Shown: piece after piece, positions 17,304 through 25,194 of the stretch
Numbering within the stretch: the first letter of the stretch is position 1
Layout: each line of letters opens with the position of its first letter
From: an uncultured Eubacteriales bacterium
GTDB lineage: Bacteria > Bacillota > Clostridia > Oscillospirales > Butyricicoccaceae
Direction: 5' to 3'
Length of the DNA stretch: 64,000 nt
Assembly: GCA_934395135.1 (NCBI GenBank)
Contig: CAKRRK010000002.1
Span: forward strand, 62,001-126,000
Program-made: the position numbers and the translations under genes
The notes under the pieces: model-generated
Databases searched by the model: none
The model's input: only the letters and a program-made list of their open reading frames with translations
What the model was told of the DNA's origin: nothing

Positions 17304-19307
17304 TTACAAAAAAATCCTGCCGACTTGGTAAACCGCCGCCGCTACCACCCAGGCAATGGCAATCTGCCAAATCACCACCGCCACCGCGCTGCGTCTGGAC
17401 CCCATTTCCCGGCGGACTGCCGCAATGGCGGCAACGCATGGAGTATACAGCAGGGTGAATGTCAAAAAACTGAACGCCGTCAGCGGTGTAAAGATGGCGC
17501 TCAGCGCCGTGCCAAGATCGGCAACGGCGGAACCGGTCAGCACCGCCAGCGTGCTGACCACAGCTTCCTTTGCCGTAAACCCGGTAAGAAGCGCGGTGGT
17601 CGCCCGCCAGTCCTCAAAGCCCAGGGGAATAAACGCCGGACTGAGCAACCGCCCTACCGACGCCAGCAGACTGTTTGCGCTGTCGGTTACCACATTCAGC
17701 TGATAGTCAAAAGTTTGCAGGAACCAAATCACAATGGTCGCAAGAAAAATGATGGTAAACGCCCGCACCAGGAAGTCTTTCGCCTTGTCCCACATCAGCA
17801 GGACAACACTTTTTGCGGAAGGCAGCCGGTAATTGGGCAGCTCCATGACAAACGGCACCGGATTCCCCCGAAATTTCGTGCCTTTCAGCACCAAACCGCA
17901 CAAAATCCCCACGCCGATGCCCATAACATACATCAGCGTCATCACCAAGGGCTGATAGTGCGGAAAAAACGCCGCGGTAAACACGGCATAAACCGGCAGC
18001 TTTGCGCTGCAGCTCATAAAGGGCGTAAGCAGAATGGTCATTTTGCGGTCACGATCGCTGGATAAGGTCCTTGTCGCCATAATCGCCGGCACAGAACATC
18101 CAAAGCCAATGAGCATCGGCACAAAACTTCTGCCGGACAATCCGATTTTTCGCAAAAGCTTGTCCATGACAAACGCGACCCGCGCCATATAACCGCTGTC
18201 CTCCAGCAGAGACAGGAAAAAAAACAGGGTGACGATAATCGGCAGAAAGCTAAGCACGCTGCCAACTCCTGCGAATACGCCGTCCATCACAAGACTCTTT
18301 ACCACCGGATTCAACCCATAGGCCGTCAGCCCGGCGTCCACCGCCTGGGTGATAAAGTCAATGCCCATACCCAAAAGATCGCTTAAAAAGCTGCCGATCA
18401 CGCCAAAGGTCAACCAAAAAATGGTAATCATAATGCCAAGAAAAATGGGAATGGCAAGGTATTTGTGGGTGAGTATGTTGTCAATTCTTACGCTGCGCAG
18501 ATGCTCTTTGCTTTCCTGACACTTCACAACGCTTTCCCGGCACAAATTTTCAATAAACGTATACCGCATATCCGCCATAGCGGCGTTTCGGTCCGTCTGC
18601 AGTTCGTACTCCATTTCTGAAATACTGTGTTCTATCATATCCAGTTCGTTTTTGTTGAGTTTCAGCCGCTGGATAATCTGGACGTCGCCTTCAATCAGCT
18701 TGGAGGCGGCAAACCGCGCAGAAATCCCGGTCCGTTCCGCATGGTCTTCCACCAAGTGCATAATGGCATGAATGCACCGGTGGGTTGCCCCTACACAAAA
18801 ATCAAACTTTTGCGGCAGGGACCGGTGAGAGGCGGTTTCCAGCGCCTTTTCGATCAATTCGCCGATGCCGTCATTTTTCACCGCGCTGATGGGCACCACC
18901 GGCACCCCCAGCCCCTCGGACAACTTGGCAATGTCTATCGTTCCGCCGTTATTGTATACTTCGTCCATCATGTTAAGCGCCAGCACCATCGGGATCTGCA
19001 GCTCCAGTAATTGCAGGGAGAGGTACAGGTTCCGTTCGATATTGGTTGCGTCAATGATGTTAATAATGCCGTCCGGCCTGCCGTTAAGCAGAAAATCCCG
19101 GGTGACAATTTCCTCGCTGGTGTATGGACGCAAAGAATAAATCCCCGGCAAATCCACAACGGTCACATCGTTATGCCCCCGCAGCACACCGCTTTTCTGT
19201 TCCACCGTAACGCCTGGAAAATTTCCCACATGCTGGTTGGATCCAGTCAATTGGTTGAACAATGTAGTTTTGCCCGCATTTTGATTGCCTGCAAGAGCAA
19301 ATATCAT
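17304..19307 (-). CDS. feoB: Ferrous iron transport protein B
   Basis: The 667-residue inner-membrane protein has an N-terminal G domain: G1 ALAGNQNAGKTTLFN, G3 VVDLPGIYSL, G4 ALNMMDE. A helical GDI domain follows, then a membrane domain with two gate repeats (VAFVMDKLLRKIGLSGRSFVPMLIGFGCSVPAI and the later FTAKEAVVSTLAVL). It imports Fe(II) under anoxic conditions with FeoA. Its ATG overlaps the feoA stop by four bases. It ends at the shared terminator near 17200. Confidence 0.95.
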   Translation of the reverse strand: MIFALAGNQNAGKTTLFNQLTGSNQHVGNFPGVTVEQKSGVLRGHNDVTVVDLPGIYSLRPYTSEEIVTRDFLLNGRPDGIINIIDATNIERNLYLSLQLLELQIPMVLALNMMDEVYNNGGTIDIAKLSEGLGVPVVPISAVKNDGIGELIEKALETASHRSLPQKFDFCVGATHRCIHAIMHLVEDHAERTGISARFAASKLIEGDVQIIQRLKLNKNELDMIEHSISEMEYELQTDRNAAMADMRYTFIENLCRESVVKCQESKEHLRSVRIDNILTHKYLAIPIFLGIMITIFWLTFGVIGSFLSDLLGMGIDFITQAVDAGLTAYGLNPVVKSLVMDGVFAGVGSVLSFLPIIVTLFFFLSLLEDSGYMARVAFVMDKLLRKIGLSGRSFVPMLIGFGCSVPAIMATRTLSSDRDRKMTILLTPFMSCSAKLPVYAVFTAAFFPHYQPLVMTLMYVMGIGVGILCGLVLKGTKFRGNPVPFVMELPNYRLPSAKSVVLLMWDKAKDFLVRAFTIIFLATIVIWFLQTFDYQLNVVTDSANSLLASVGRLLSPAFIPLGFEDWRATTALLTGFTAKEAVVSTLAVLTGSAVADLGTALSAIFTPLTAFSFLTFTLLYTPCVAAIAAVRREMGSRRSAVAVVIWQIAIAWVVAAAVYQVGRIFL

Positions 19308-19534
19308 ATTGTGTCAACCTCCACTTCAATTTTCCTGGCATCCTCCAGCCGTATGGTCAGTTCATAACTACGGATATGAATCTCGATGGGATCGCCCATA
19401 GGCGCCACCTTCCGCACCATTACCTTCGTGTTCGGCGTGAGCCCCATATCCAAAAGGCGGCAGCGAAGCGCGCCTTCTCCGCCAACGGTCCGGATCGTCG
19501 CCGGTACGCCCTTCGGCAGTATGTCAAGCGTCAT
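19304..19534 (-). CDS. feoA: Ferrous iron transport protein A
   Basis: The 76-residue SH3-like protein ([33 protein letters not shown]) is a typical FeoA, a small cytoplasmic partner that stimulates FeoB. It is translationally coupled to feoB. A GGGGGGAT site precedes the ATG. Confidence 0.93.
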   Translation of the reverse strand: MTLDILPKGVPATIRTVGGEGALRCRLLDMGLTPNTKVMVRKVAPMGDPIEIHIRSYELTIRLEDARKIEVEVDTI

Positions 19535-19564
19535 ATTCCCATCCCCCCAAACGCTTTCTATGCC

Positions 19565-19598
19565 TGATTATCATATCATTTTCTATAGCCCTTTTCAA
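19565..19598 (-). promoter_or_regulatory. feoAB promoter with overlapping palindrome (possible Fur-type operator)
   Basis: Leftward TTGAAA (19598-19593), a 17-base spacer and TATGAT (19575-19570) form a good sigma-A promoter. The -10 is embedded in TGAT-N6-ATCA (19565-19578), an AT-rich palindrome reminiscent of Fur/iron-repressor sites. Iron control is expected for feo genes; the repressor identity is inference. Confidence 0.5.
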
Positions 19599-19674
19599 TA
19601 TTCCACAATTTTTTTCTTTCTTTTTCGATGAAAAAGTGTATAATAAAAATATAAATACAAGAGGGGGCTTCCAA

Positions 19675-20103
19675 ATGAAAGCTTTTTTCCACGAATTTAA
19701 AGAGTTTATCTCCAGGGGCAGCGTTGTGGATCTTGCCGTCGGCGTGATTATCGGCTCTGCGTTTACCGCCATTGTCACGTCCCTTGTTTCCGACGTTATT
19801 ATGCCGGTGATCGGCATCCTGACCAAGGGGATTAACTTCAGCGACTTAAAATATGTGATTACTCCGGCGGCAGGCGATGTGCCGGAAAACGCGATTTTAT
19901 ATGGTCAGTTCATTCAAAGCATTTTGAGTTTCCTCATTGTTGCATTTGTCATTTTTGTGGTAATTCGGCAGATAAACCGCCTGAAACGCAAAAAGGAAGA
20001 TGTTCCGGCGGAACCTGCTCCAACCCCGGAGGATATCGTCCTGTTGACGGAAATTCGTGACCTGTTAAAGGAAACTGCAAACGACGCTTCTCCAAAGGAA
20101 TAA
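19675..20103 (+). CDS. mscL: Large-conductance mechanosensitive channel MscL
   Basis: The 142-residue protein matches MscL throughout: [37 protein letters not shown] for TM1, a periplasmic loop, TM2 ([16 protein letters not shown]) and the cytoplasmic helix with [13 protein letters not shown]. It releases solutes on hypo-osmotic shock. Start ATG 19675 follows GAGGGGGC; an upstream in-frame ATG at 19636 lacks a ribosome site and overlaps the TATAAT (19639-19644) of a likely promoter. Confidence 0.95.
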   Translation: MKAFFHEFKEFISRGSVVDLAVGVIIGSAFTAIVTSLVSDVIMPVIGILTKGINFSDLKYVITPAAGDVPENAILYGQFIQSILSFLIVAFVIFVVIRQINRLKRKKEDVPAEPAPTPEDIVLLTEIRDLLKETANDASPKE

Positions 20104-20106
20104 AAT

Positions 20107-20150
20107 AACATCCCCCGGCAAACGAAATCGTTTGCCGGGGGATGTTTTCG
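20107..20150 (+). terminator. Terminator between mscL and the GH18 gene
   Basis: Arms of 19 bases (20107-20125 and 20128-20146), with CATCCCCCGGCAAACGA as core, form a very stable hairpin followed by TTTT. It is placed to end mscL and, in the other direction, the GH18 gene. Confidence 0.85.
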
Positions 20151-20197
20151 CGATGGCAAGAAGATCACGGTCCAGCCGGCTCAGTACCCAGCATTGG

Positions 20198-21469
20198 TTA
20201 CCGAATGTCAAACAAAGCGTTCAACAGCAGAAAGTTCTGTGGAAACGGACGCATAAAATTCCAGTATCCCAATCCCTGAAAGCCATAAGAAAAAGCGGTG
20301 CGAAGCTTTGCGTCTATGCTCCGCGCATCTTCAAACCATACCTCATGCCGGTTCCCTTCATTGTCCGTATATTGAAAATACGGCGTTTGGGCATAGCTGT
20401 CGTATGAAATCTCCGCGCCGTAGCGGAATGCAATCTCCACCGCTTCCACATTGCCGATCACTTTTGCCCGGCTTTCTCCCTTGATGTATGGCAGCGTCCA
20501 ATCGTATCCATAATTCGGCATCCCCATAAAAATTTTTTCCGGCGGGATTTCTGTCACCGCATAATCCAGTACCCGCCGCACCGATGGCAGCGGCGCCACT
20601 GCCATGGGTGGACTGTATGTATACCCCCATTCGTACGTCATCAGGAGCACCGCATCGGCGGCTTCTCCCAGTTCCCGGTATAAGTGACCTTCGTAAAATG
20701 CGCCCGGCTGATCACGGGAGGTTTTGGGAACCAGGGCCACAATCACAGGATATCCCCGTCCATTTAAATTTTCCCGCAGATACGCCACAAACTCCACATA
20801 CAATATATTTTCTTCCGGAAATACATATTCAAAATCAATGTCCAGCCCCTGATACCCCTTTTCCTCCATCACTGCCAAAATATTGGACAGCAGCACCGGC
20901 CACAGATCCCGGTTGCGCAATATGCTGCTGGCCAGAGCATTGCTGAAATACCCGTATTCTGTCAGTGTGGAAAGATGCATCCAGGGAACCACGGCATATT
21001 GCCTGGCTTCCTGAAGCAGCGCACCATCTTCCAGCAATACCAAGGATCCGTCTTCCGTAAACCCATAGGTAAATGGAGAAAGATAGGTGGCATATGGCAA
21101 AATCCCCTGCAATGTATACAAATTCACAAATTCATACGCATATCCGTTGACGGACATTGGGCCAAGCTTTTCCCCCGCATAGGAAATCACCAGGGTAGTT
21201 CCCGGCACAATTGTCTGGCTGCCATGCAGAAAATAATTGTTGCGCAGCAGCTGTTTTGTCGTCATACCATAGCGCGCCGCAATGGAAAAGAGAGAATCTC
21301 CCGGCTGCACCACATACGTCTGCGTCGGATTCTGTATCACAAGAGTCTGCCCTATTACCAGCCGTTCCGGCACAATATCATTATCCCGGATCAGCAGCTG
21401 CGGATCCACCCCGTATGCCTGGGCAATGCTGTAAATCGTATCCCCCGGCTGTACTACATAAATATTCAT
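20198..21469 (-). CDS. LysM-GH18 spore peptidoglycan hydrolase (YaaH/SleL-like)
   Basis: The 423-residue protein has two N-terminal LysM repeats (residues 2-46 and 50-95, each starting YVVQPGD) and a glycoside hydrolase family 18 domain (about 110-420) with the catalytic motif GLDIDFEYV. There is no signal peptide, as in YaaH/SleL proteins, which the mother cell makes and which bind the cortex or coat through LysM. They act as N-acetylglucosaminidases during germination. A GGAGG site precedes ATG 21469. A sigma-K-like promoter lies directly upstream, separating it from the phage-like operon on the same strand. Confidence 0.88.
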   Translation of the reverse strand: MNIYVVQPGDTIYSIAQAYGVDPQLLIRDNDIVPERLVIGQTLVIQNPTQTYVVQPGDSLFSIAARYGMTTKQLLRNNYFLHGSQTIVPGTTLVISYAGEKLGPMSVNGYAYEFVNLYTLQGILPYATYLSPFTYGFTEDGSLVLLEDGALLQEARQYAVVPWMHLSTLTEYGYFSNALASSILRNRDLWPVLLSNILAVMEEKGYQGLDIDFEYVFPEENILYVEFVAYLRENLNGRGYPVIVALVPKTSRDQPGAFYEGHLYRELGEAADAVLLMTYEWGYTYSPPMAVAPLPSVRRVLDYAVTEIPPEKIFMGMPNYGYDWTLPYIKGESRAKVIGNVEAVEIAFRYGAEISYDSYAQTPYFQYTDNEGNRHEVWFEDARSIDAKLRTAFSYGFQGLGYWNFMRPFPQNFLLLNALFDIR

Positions 21470-21491
21470 GTCCTCCGCTCCTCCTTTTTTA

Positions 21492-21520
21492 TACCATATG
21501 CGCCGCCATTCCTCTTATGT
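21492..21520 (-). promoter_or_regulatory. Candidate sigma-K promoter of the GH18 gene
   Basis: Leftward ACA (21520-21518), a 16-base gap and GCATATGGTA (21501-21492) fit the sigma-K consensus (mACA, gCATAnnnTA). It lies 22 bases before the start codon. Late mother-cell expression suits a coat/cortex enzyme. Confidence 0.4.
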
Positions 21521-21568
21521 AATAAGAAATGGGGAAGCTTATCCGCTTCCCCATTTCTTATTTTTAAA
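21521..21568 (-). terminator. Hairpin ending the phage-like operon
   Basis: A perfect 18-bp stem (21521-21538 with 21545-21562, core GAAATGGGGAAGC) begins two bases after the stop of the last phage-like gene. The T-run is strong in the rightward direction and weak leftward, so leftward termination may be partial. Confidence 0.6.
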
Positions 21569-21944
21569 TTTGAACCGCAAGACTTTGTTCCGCCAGATTG
21601 GTTTTGACCCGAAACGATATAGCGCCGTTTTCCTTCCCGGGACTGTAAACGATGTCATATACCTCCTCGATCCGATCGTCCTGCAGCAATGTTTCCCGAA
21701 TATACTGCTCCGCCTCTTCGACGGCGCTGCCGTTGGCCAATTCCGCAATCGGCAGCCCGTATTCTGTCGAAAAAATAGCAAATTTTCCAAGCTGCGTTTG
21801 CAGCCGTATTACAATGCTTTGCAAGAGCGCCTCCGTCTGATCCACATAGCCTGCCATCTGCTTTTGGGAAAAATCAATGCCCCATGTTTTGGATGGCCTC
21901 TCAAAAGCTGCTTTTCCTTCACCGGAATCCGGTGTCAAACTCAT
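21564..21944 (-). CDS. XkdS-like baseplate wedge protein (gp25/DUF2634 type)
   Basis: The 126-residue protein matches the XkdS/DUF2634 family: KTWGIDFSQKQMAGYVDQTEALLQ, an IFSTEYGLPIA segment and EEYIRETLLQDDRIEEVYD-like helix. The family corresponds to T4 gp25-like baseplate wedge proteins. ATG 21944 has GGGGTGA upstream; GTG 21953 overlaps the previous stop and is an alternative. In PBSX the next genes would be xkdT and xkdU; here the operon ends instead. Confidence 0.75.
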   Translation of the reverse strand: MSLTPDSGEGKAAFERPSKTWGIDFSQKQMAGYVDQTEALLQSIVIRLQTQLGKFAIFSTEYGLPIAELANGSAVEEAEQYIRETLLQDDRIEEVYDIVYSPGKENGAISFRVKTNLAEQSLAVQI

Positions 21945-21949
21945 ACTGT

Positions 21950-22210
21950 TCACCCCAACTTATCCAATAACAAATAAACCCCCTGCAAAAAAAGCAGGAT
22001 CACCTTATCCCCCACCTGGCACTCGCCGGTTGCAAAATATCCCCAGGCGGTATAAGTCTTTATGATACTGCGCTCCTTTATACAAAGCCTTTGATCCAAC
22101 CGGATGACAAGTTCCGGCGTTGTCTGCTGTATCTTTCCCACCACGATTTTCCCTGCGGCATCCTTGGCAATTCCCTGGCAAAACCGTTCCATCGTTCCAT
22201 ATATGCTCAT
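21950..22210 (-). CDS. XkdR-like baseplate protein (DUF2577 type)
   Basis: The 86-residue protein (KIQQTTPELVIRLDQRLCIKERSIIKT, then a VGDKVILLFLQGVY strand) resembles the short DUF2577/XkdR proteins next to the hub in PBSX-type tails, with a predicted OB-like beta fold. GGAGAG precedes the ATG. It is shorter than B. subtilis XkdR. Assignment rests partly on gene order. Confidence 0.6.
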   Translation of the reverse strand: MSIYGTMERFCQGIAKDAAGKIVVGKIQQTTPELVIRLDQRLCIKERSIIKTYTAWGYFATGECQVGDKVILLFLQGVYLLLDKLG

Positions 22211-22220
22211 TGTTTCTCTC

Positions 22221-23159
22221 CTACCGTATCAGTTTCAGCCGCATTGTATGCTGCCCTTTCTCCACCGTATGTACCGCCTCGTCAATTTGGTAATGCATCG
22301 CGCCTTCCTGTTTCCGGAGTTTTGCCTGCACAACGAAACCTGCCCGAAATTGATAATGCCCCACAGCCGTTACAAGCAGACTGCTTTTTTCCTCCCGGTG
22401 CTGAGACAGCAGCTCCTCTGCCCGTGCTCTGACCTGGGATGGCAGCAAATCCCGGTCTACCGCAGCCGCATACTGCAATACGCCGTATTTCCCAATGCTG
22501 TCCGCGTCCTCTTTGATATATACCGCCTGCTGTCCGGCTCTGTCTGTCTGCATCAGACGGATCCGGTTATAGGTCCCGGTGTCAATCTCGCGGTTTCTTG
22601 CAAAGGATACCATATTTTCCTCCAAATGCAGCCGCCGGTTCACTGTCATCGCTTCCCTGTTTCTCAGGGTCAGCGTACCGGCGTCATCATAAAATACATA
22701 GCTTCCGCCGCCCAACCGGCGTTCCCGCCGGATGGCCGCTGCAATGATTGACAGCAGCGGCTGGTTGTCCGCAAGGATCTGCGGAATGTATTTTCCCGTT
22801 CTTTCGATCCGGTATTGGCGGAATCCCTTGTCCTTTACAATTTGGGCTGCAATGTCCGACAGCCGTTTCCCGTAAAAAATATAACTGTCTTTGTACAGCA
22901 GGTAACGCAGCCTGTCGTATCCGCAAAACGACAGCGTCTGCTTTTGGGCAGAAACGGCAAAAACAAATCCGTCAAACAATGCCGTTCCATCCATAAGGAA
23001 TACCACACGGTTTCCGTTATAAATCGGAATGTCCCCGCCTATTGCCTCCACGGTCAGCTTGGAAGCCCGTCCTTCCCGATACGTTTCCCATCTCACTTTG
23101 CTATGCGGTATGTCGTACCGTTTTCCCTGGGCATCCACCAAAATCACCTGTGTCGTCAT
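22221..23159 (-). CDS. XkdQ-like baseplate hub protein
   Basis: The 312-residue protein matches the XkdQ/phage late-control (gp27-like) hub family in length and pattern: FDGFVFAVSAQKQTLSFCGYDRLRYLLYKDSYIFYGKRLSDIAAQIVKD, and GTYNRIRLMQTD further on. The start is ATG 23159, which overlaps the stop of the LysM gene by four bases. The upstream extension of the frame lies inside that gene. Hubs join the tail tube to the spike. Confidence 0.8.
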   Translation of the reverse strand: MTTQVILVDAQGKRYDIPHSKVRWETYREGRASKLTVEAIGGDIPIYNGNRVVFLMDGTALFDGFVFAVSAQKQTLSFCGYDRLRYLLYKDSYIFYGKRLSDIAAQIVKDKGFRQYRIERTGKYIPQILADNQPLLSIIAAAIRRERRLGGGSYVFYDDAGTLTLRNREAMTVNRRLHLEENMVSFARNREIDTGTYNRIRLMQTDRAGQQAVYIKEDADSIGKYGVLQYAAAVDRDLLPSQVRARAEELLSQHREEKSSLLVTAVGHYQFRAGFVVQAKLRKQEGAMHYQIDEAVHTVEKGQHTMRLKLIR

Positions 23160-23758
23160 GGCAGCCGTATCACCTGCCCCGGATAAATAAGATTTGGGTT
23201 TGCCAGGCCGTTCAGCGCCGCAATCTGCGGGTACAGCGCCCCGTCGCCTAAATATTTTTTGGCAATCATCCAAAGGCAGTCCCCGCGTTGCACCGTGTAG
23301 GTTTTGCCGCCGGTTTTGAAGCCGTTTCCGGTCCCGCTGCCGGTCCATACATTTTTCTGTGCATTCCGTTGTGCAAACACCGTACTGTCATATAAAAATG
23401 TCGTTTTTTCCGCCACATATTCCCGCAGTCGTATGGTGTAATCCACAATTTCCGTATTGCCGCCATGCTCTTCCGTATCCAGCTGCACAATGACCGCGTT
23501 CAAAATAACCGGACTGACAATTCCAGTCAGACTCATCCGCACGGGCGTGCCCGCCCGGAAAGCCGCTTTTAAATCGTCCAGCAGGCTTTTGTCCCCGGTG
23601 TAAGAGGAAAACGCCACCGACGCCAGTCCCGCTTTGGAAGGCACCACAATCTCCGTGCCGTCGCACAATGTATATACTGCGCCGCCGCCTTTTCTCGTCA
23701 CTGCAATGCGCTCCGGCAGCGGCGTAATATACCGTTCGCCGATTTTCATCTTAACCAA
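23156..23758 (-). CDS. XkdP-like LysM baseplate protein
   Basis: The 200-residue protein ends with a LysM domain (about 152-199: YTVQRGDCLWMIAKKYLGDGALYPQIAALNG). Its N-terminal 140 residues resemble the T4 gp53-like part of XkdP. It would bind peptidoglycan and sit at the tail tip next to the hub. The likely start is TTG 23758, eight bases after GGAGG; ATG 23749 is too far from it. It overlaps the previous gene by eight bases. Confidence 0.8.
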   Translation of the reverse strand: MVKMKIGERYITPLPERIAVTRKGGGAVYTLCDGTEIVVPSKAGLASVAFSSYTGDKSLLDDLKAAFRAGTPVRMSLTGIVSPVILNAVIVQLDTEEHGGNTEIVDYTIRLREYVAEKTTFLYDSTVFAQRNAQKNVWTGSGTGNGFKTGGKTYTVQRGDCLWMIAKKYLGDGALYPQIAALNGLANPNLIYPGQVIRLP

Positions 23759-24179
23759 TGGCCCATCCTCCGTTTACGCTCAGCTCTTCTTCCAAATATG
23801 CTTCCACCGCGGCCAGCATTTCTTCCTTTGTTGCTCCCTGTGCTGTCATTTGCCCGGCGGGCAGGGATGTGTTGGAAATCCGAATCTCTCCGCCGGAAGA
23901 CTGGGCCGCCTTTTCTCTGTTTTGCTGCTGGTCTCCGGAAAACGGCGTCTCTTTTCCAAAACGGCGCTCTTCCGTCCGGCGTTTCCCCATCGCTTCTCCC
24001 TGCAGCGCAGCCGCCGATATGGTCTGTGTGTTTTCGGCCCAACTGTCCGGCGCAAGGGCTGCGGCGGCCGCCGCCTGCTCCGGTGCAAAGACGCCGATGG
24101 AACCCATAGTTCCCTTCTGCTGCGCCGATTCCTCAAACAATGCGAGAAAATCCTCCAGCCTGTTAAATATTTCTATCAT
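23751..24179 (-). CDS. 142-residue phage-like protein of unknown function in the tape-measure position
   Basis: I do not recognise this protein. It has a helical N-terminus (IEIFNRLEDFLALFEESAQQ), an Ala/Gln/Gly-rich low-complexity middle, and a helical C-terminus (TKEEMLAAVEAYLEEELS). It sits between the tail chaperone and the LysM protein, where contractile-tail elements normally encode a tape measure of 500 residues or more. It has no long coiled coil and no transmembrane segments. Its ATG overlaps the stop of the frameshifted chaperone extension (ATGA). It may be a minimal tape measure, a replacement or a deletion remnant. Confidence 0.6.
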   Translation of the reverse strand: MIEIFNRLEDFLALFEESAQQKGTMGSIGVFAPEQAAAAAALAPDSWAENTQTISAAALQGEAMGKRRTEERRFGKETPFSGDQQQNREKAAQSSGGEIRISNTSLPAGQMTAQGATKEEMLAAVEAYLEEELSVNGGWAIG

Positions 24180-24331
24180 AGCTCCATATCTCCGTTTTCA
24201 TAAAGTTCCGCACAGGCATATACAAATGCCCGCTCCCGCCGCGACATTTGCAAAAGTGTTCCGGGCGGCAGGCGAAACAGCGTCAGGCATTTATAAAGCA
24301 GCGCCATTTCCGCCTCGCCGCCCGTTATTAG
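24176..24331 (-). CDS. Tail chaperone frameshift extension (gpGT-like, -1 frame)
   Basis: After the slippery site the -1 frame stays open for 51 codons and ends in a TGA overlapping the next ATG. Its residues (AEMALLYKCLTLFRLPPGTL, then RRERAFVYACAELYENGD) look like genuine protein. A -1 shift at A-AAA-AAC would give a 178-residue fusion with the upstream chaperone, as in lambda gpG/gpGT and many Gram-positive phages. An independent start at the in-frame ATG 24307 (GAGGCGG just upstream) is an alternative. Confidence 0.6.
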   Translation of the reverse strand, partial: LITGGEAEMALLYKCLTLFRLPPGTLLQMSRRERAFVYACAELYENGDMEL

Positions 24332-24337
24332 TTTTTT
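24262..24337 (-). promoter_or_regulatory. Programmed -1 ribosomal frameshift signal
   Basis: Heptamer AAAAAAC (24337-24331) lies in the X-XXY-YYZ phase of the upstream frame (GCA AAA AAC TAA). Six bases later begins CGGGCGGCGAGGCG (24324-24311). It pairs with CGCCTGCCGCCCG (24274-24262) with a single bulge, closing a 36-base loop. Slippery site, spacer and strong stem are all in the accepted geometry. Confidence 0.65.
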
Positions 24338-24711
24338 GCCAGTTCTTTTTCCCTCTCCATCTGTTCAAAGCCGCACAGCGCCTGTACTTCCAGCAAAAGT
24401 CTTGCATACTCTCCTGCCAGCAGCATCTTGGAAAGAAGCGCCTCCTCGCCCAAAACGCCGTATTTTTTCTGCAACCTCTCATCATCCAGGGCCGGAGACA
24501 CCACGCTTGCGCATACAAGCCCCGCATAGTATCTTTCCCGGTCAACACCCCGTTCCGTCCTGCATCGTATCCGCAGGTCCCGGCTTTCCGCTTCGGTTAC
24601 CGGCCGAATCACAAATGGAAGCTTCTCGCCTGCTTCATCTGTAAACCGGCTGGATATCAAAACGCTTTTTGTGCTTGGCTCCTGCGGCATAAAATACGTC
24701 AGTGCGTCCAT
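24328..24711 (-). CDS. XkdN-like tail assembly chaperone
   Basis: The 127-residue protein fits the XkdN chaperone family: an N-terminal SRFTDEAGEKLPFVIRPVTEAESRDLRI beta region, then helices ending MEREKELAKN. Such proteins coat the tape measure during tail assembly. The stop codon TAA follows directly on a slippery heptamer, and a longer -1 product is predicted. GGGGGTG precedes the ATG. Confidence 0.78.
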   Translation of the reverse strand: MDALTYFMPQEPSTKSVLISSRFTDEAGEKLPFVIRPVTEAESRDLRIRCRTERGVDRERYYAGLVCASVVSPALDDERLQKKYGVLGEEALLSKMLLAGEYARLLLEVQALCGFEQMEREKELAKN

Positions 24712-24714
24712 ACT

Positions 24715-25182
24715 CTACACCCCCATTTCCGGTGCAGCAAACCCTTCTGCTATCGATACACCGTCAAAAGTAAAGGTTACCTTTTCGCTCAGGCTTTCAC
24801 TGTCCACATCAAAAGCCGCCATTATCACACTGTCCAGGCTGCATCCGGTCAGCGTCACATCCTGCGCACCCAGCGTGGAGGCCGGATCGTGATTAATTAT
24901 CTGAATGTCAAATTCTGTATCCATTCCGTTTTTGATATAGCTGCACATCTGTTTCCGGAAATCGGAGGTGGCATAATAAATTGTCATTTCTCCTTTGCCC
25001 TTCCATCCGTTTGTTTTATATTGCGTTCCCCGCTTTCCCAGCGTCTTTACCGCAATCTTTTCCTTTATCGCCGTCGCCGTCAGCTTTTTGGCATAAAACA
25101 TCAGCGTGACCTTGCCGTCAGCTTTCAAATAAGCTCGGGCTTCCTGCCCGGAAATAATATCGCCTGCTTTTAAATACCCCAT
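24715..25182 (-). CDS. XkdM-like tail tube protein
   Basis: The 155-residue protein matches the PBSX XkdM/DUF2001 tube family in length and pattern (GDIISGQEARAYLKADGKV, TLGKRGTQYKTNGWKGKGEMTIYYATS, FDVDSESLSEKVTFTFDGV). It follows the sheath gene, the normal order of contractile-tail operons. An AAGGGGGCGG site lies upstream. Confidence 0.85.
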   Translation of the reverse strand: MGYLKAGDIISGQEARAYLKADGKVTLMFYAKKLTATAIKEKIAVKTLGKRGTQYKTNGWKGKGEMTIYYATSDFRKQMCSYIKNGMDTEFDIQIINHDPASTLGAQDVTLTGCSLDSVIMAAFDVDSESLSEKVTFTFDGVSIAEGFAAPEMGV

Positions 25183-25194
25183 TTTCCGCCCCCT

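Noticed and set aside
24291..24548. 85-codon frame in the third frame over the tail chaperone gene
   Set aside because: It is neither the chaperone frame nor the -1 extension; Trp/Arg/Cys-rich shadow composition.
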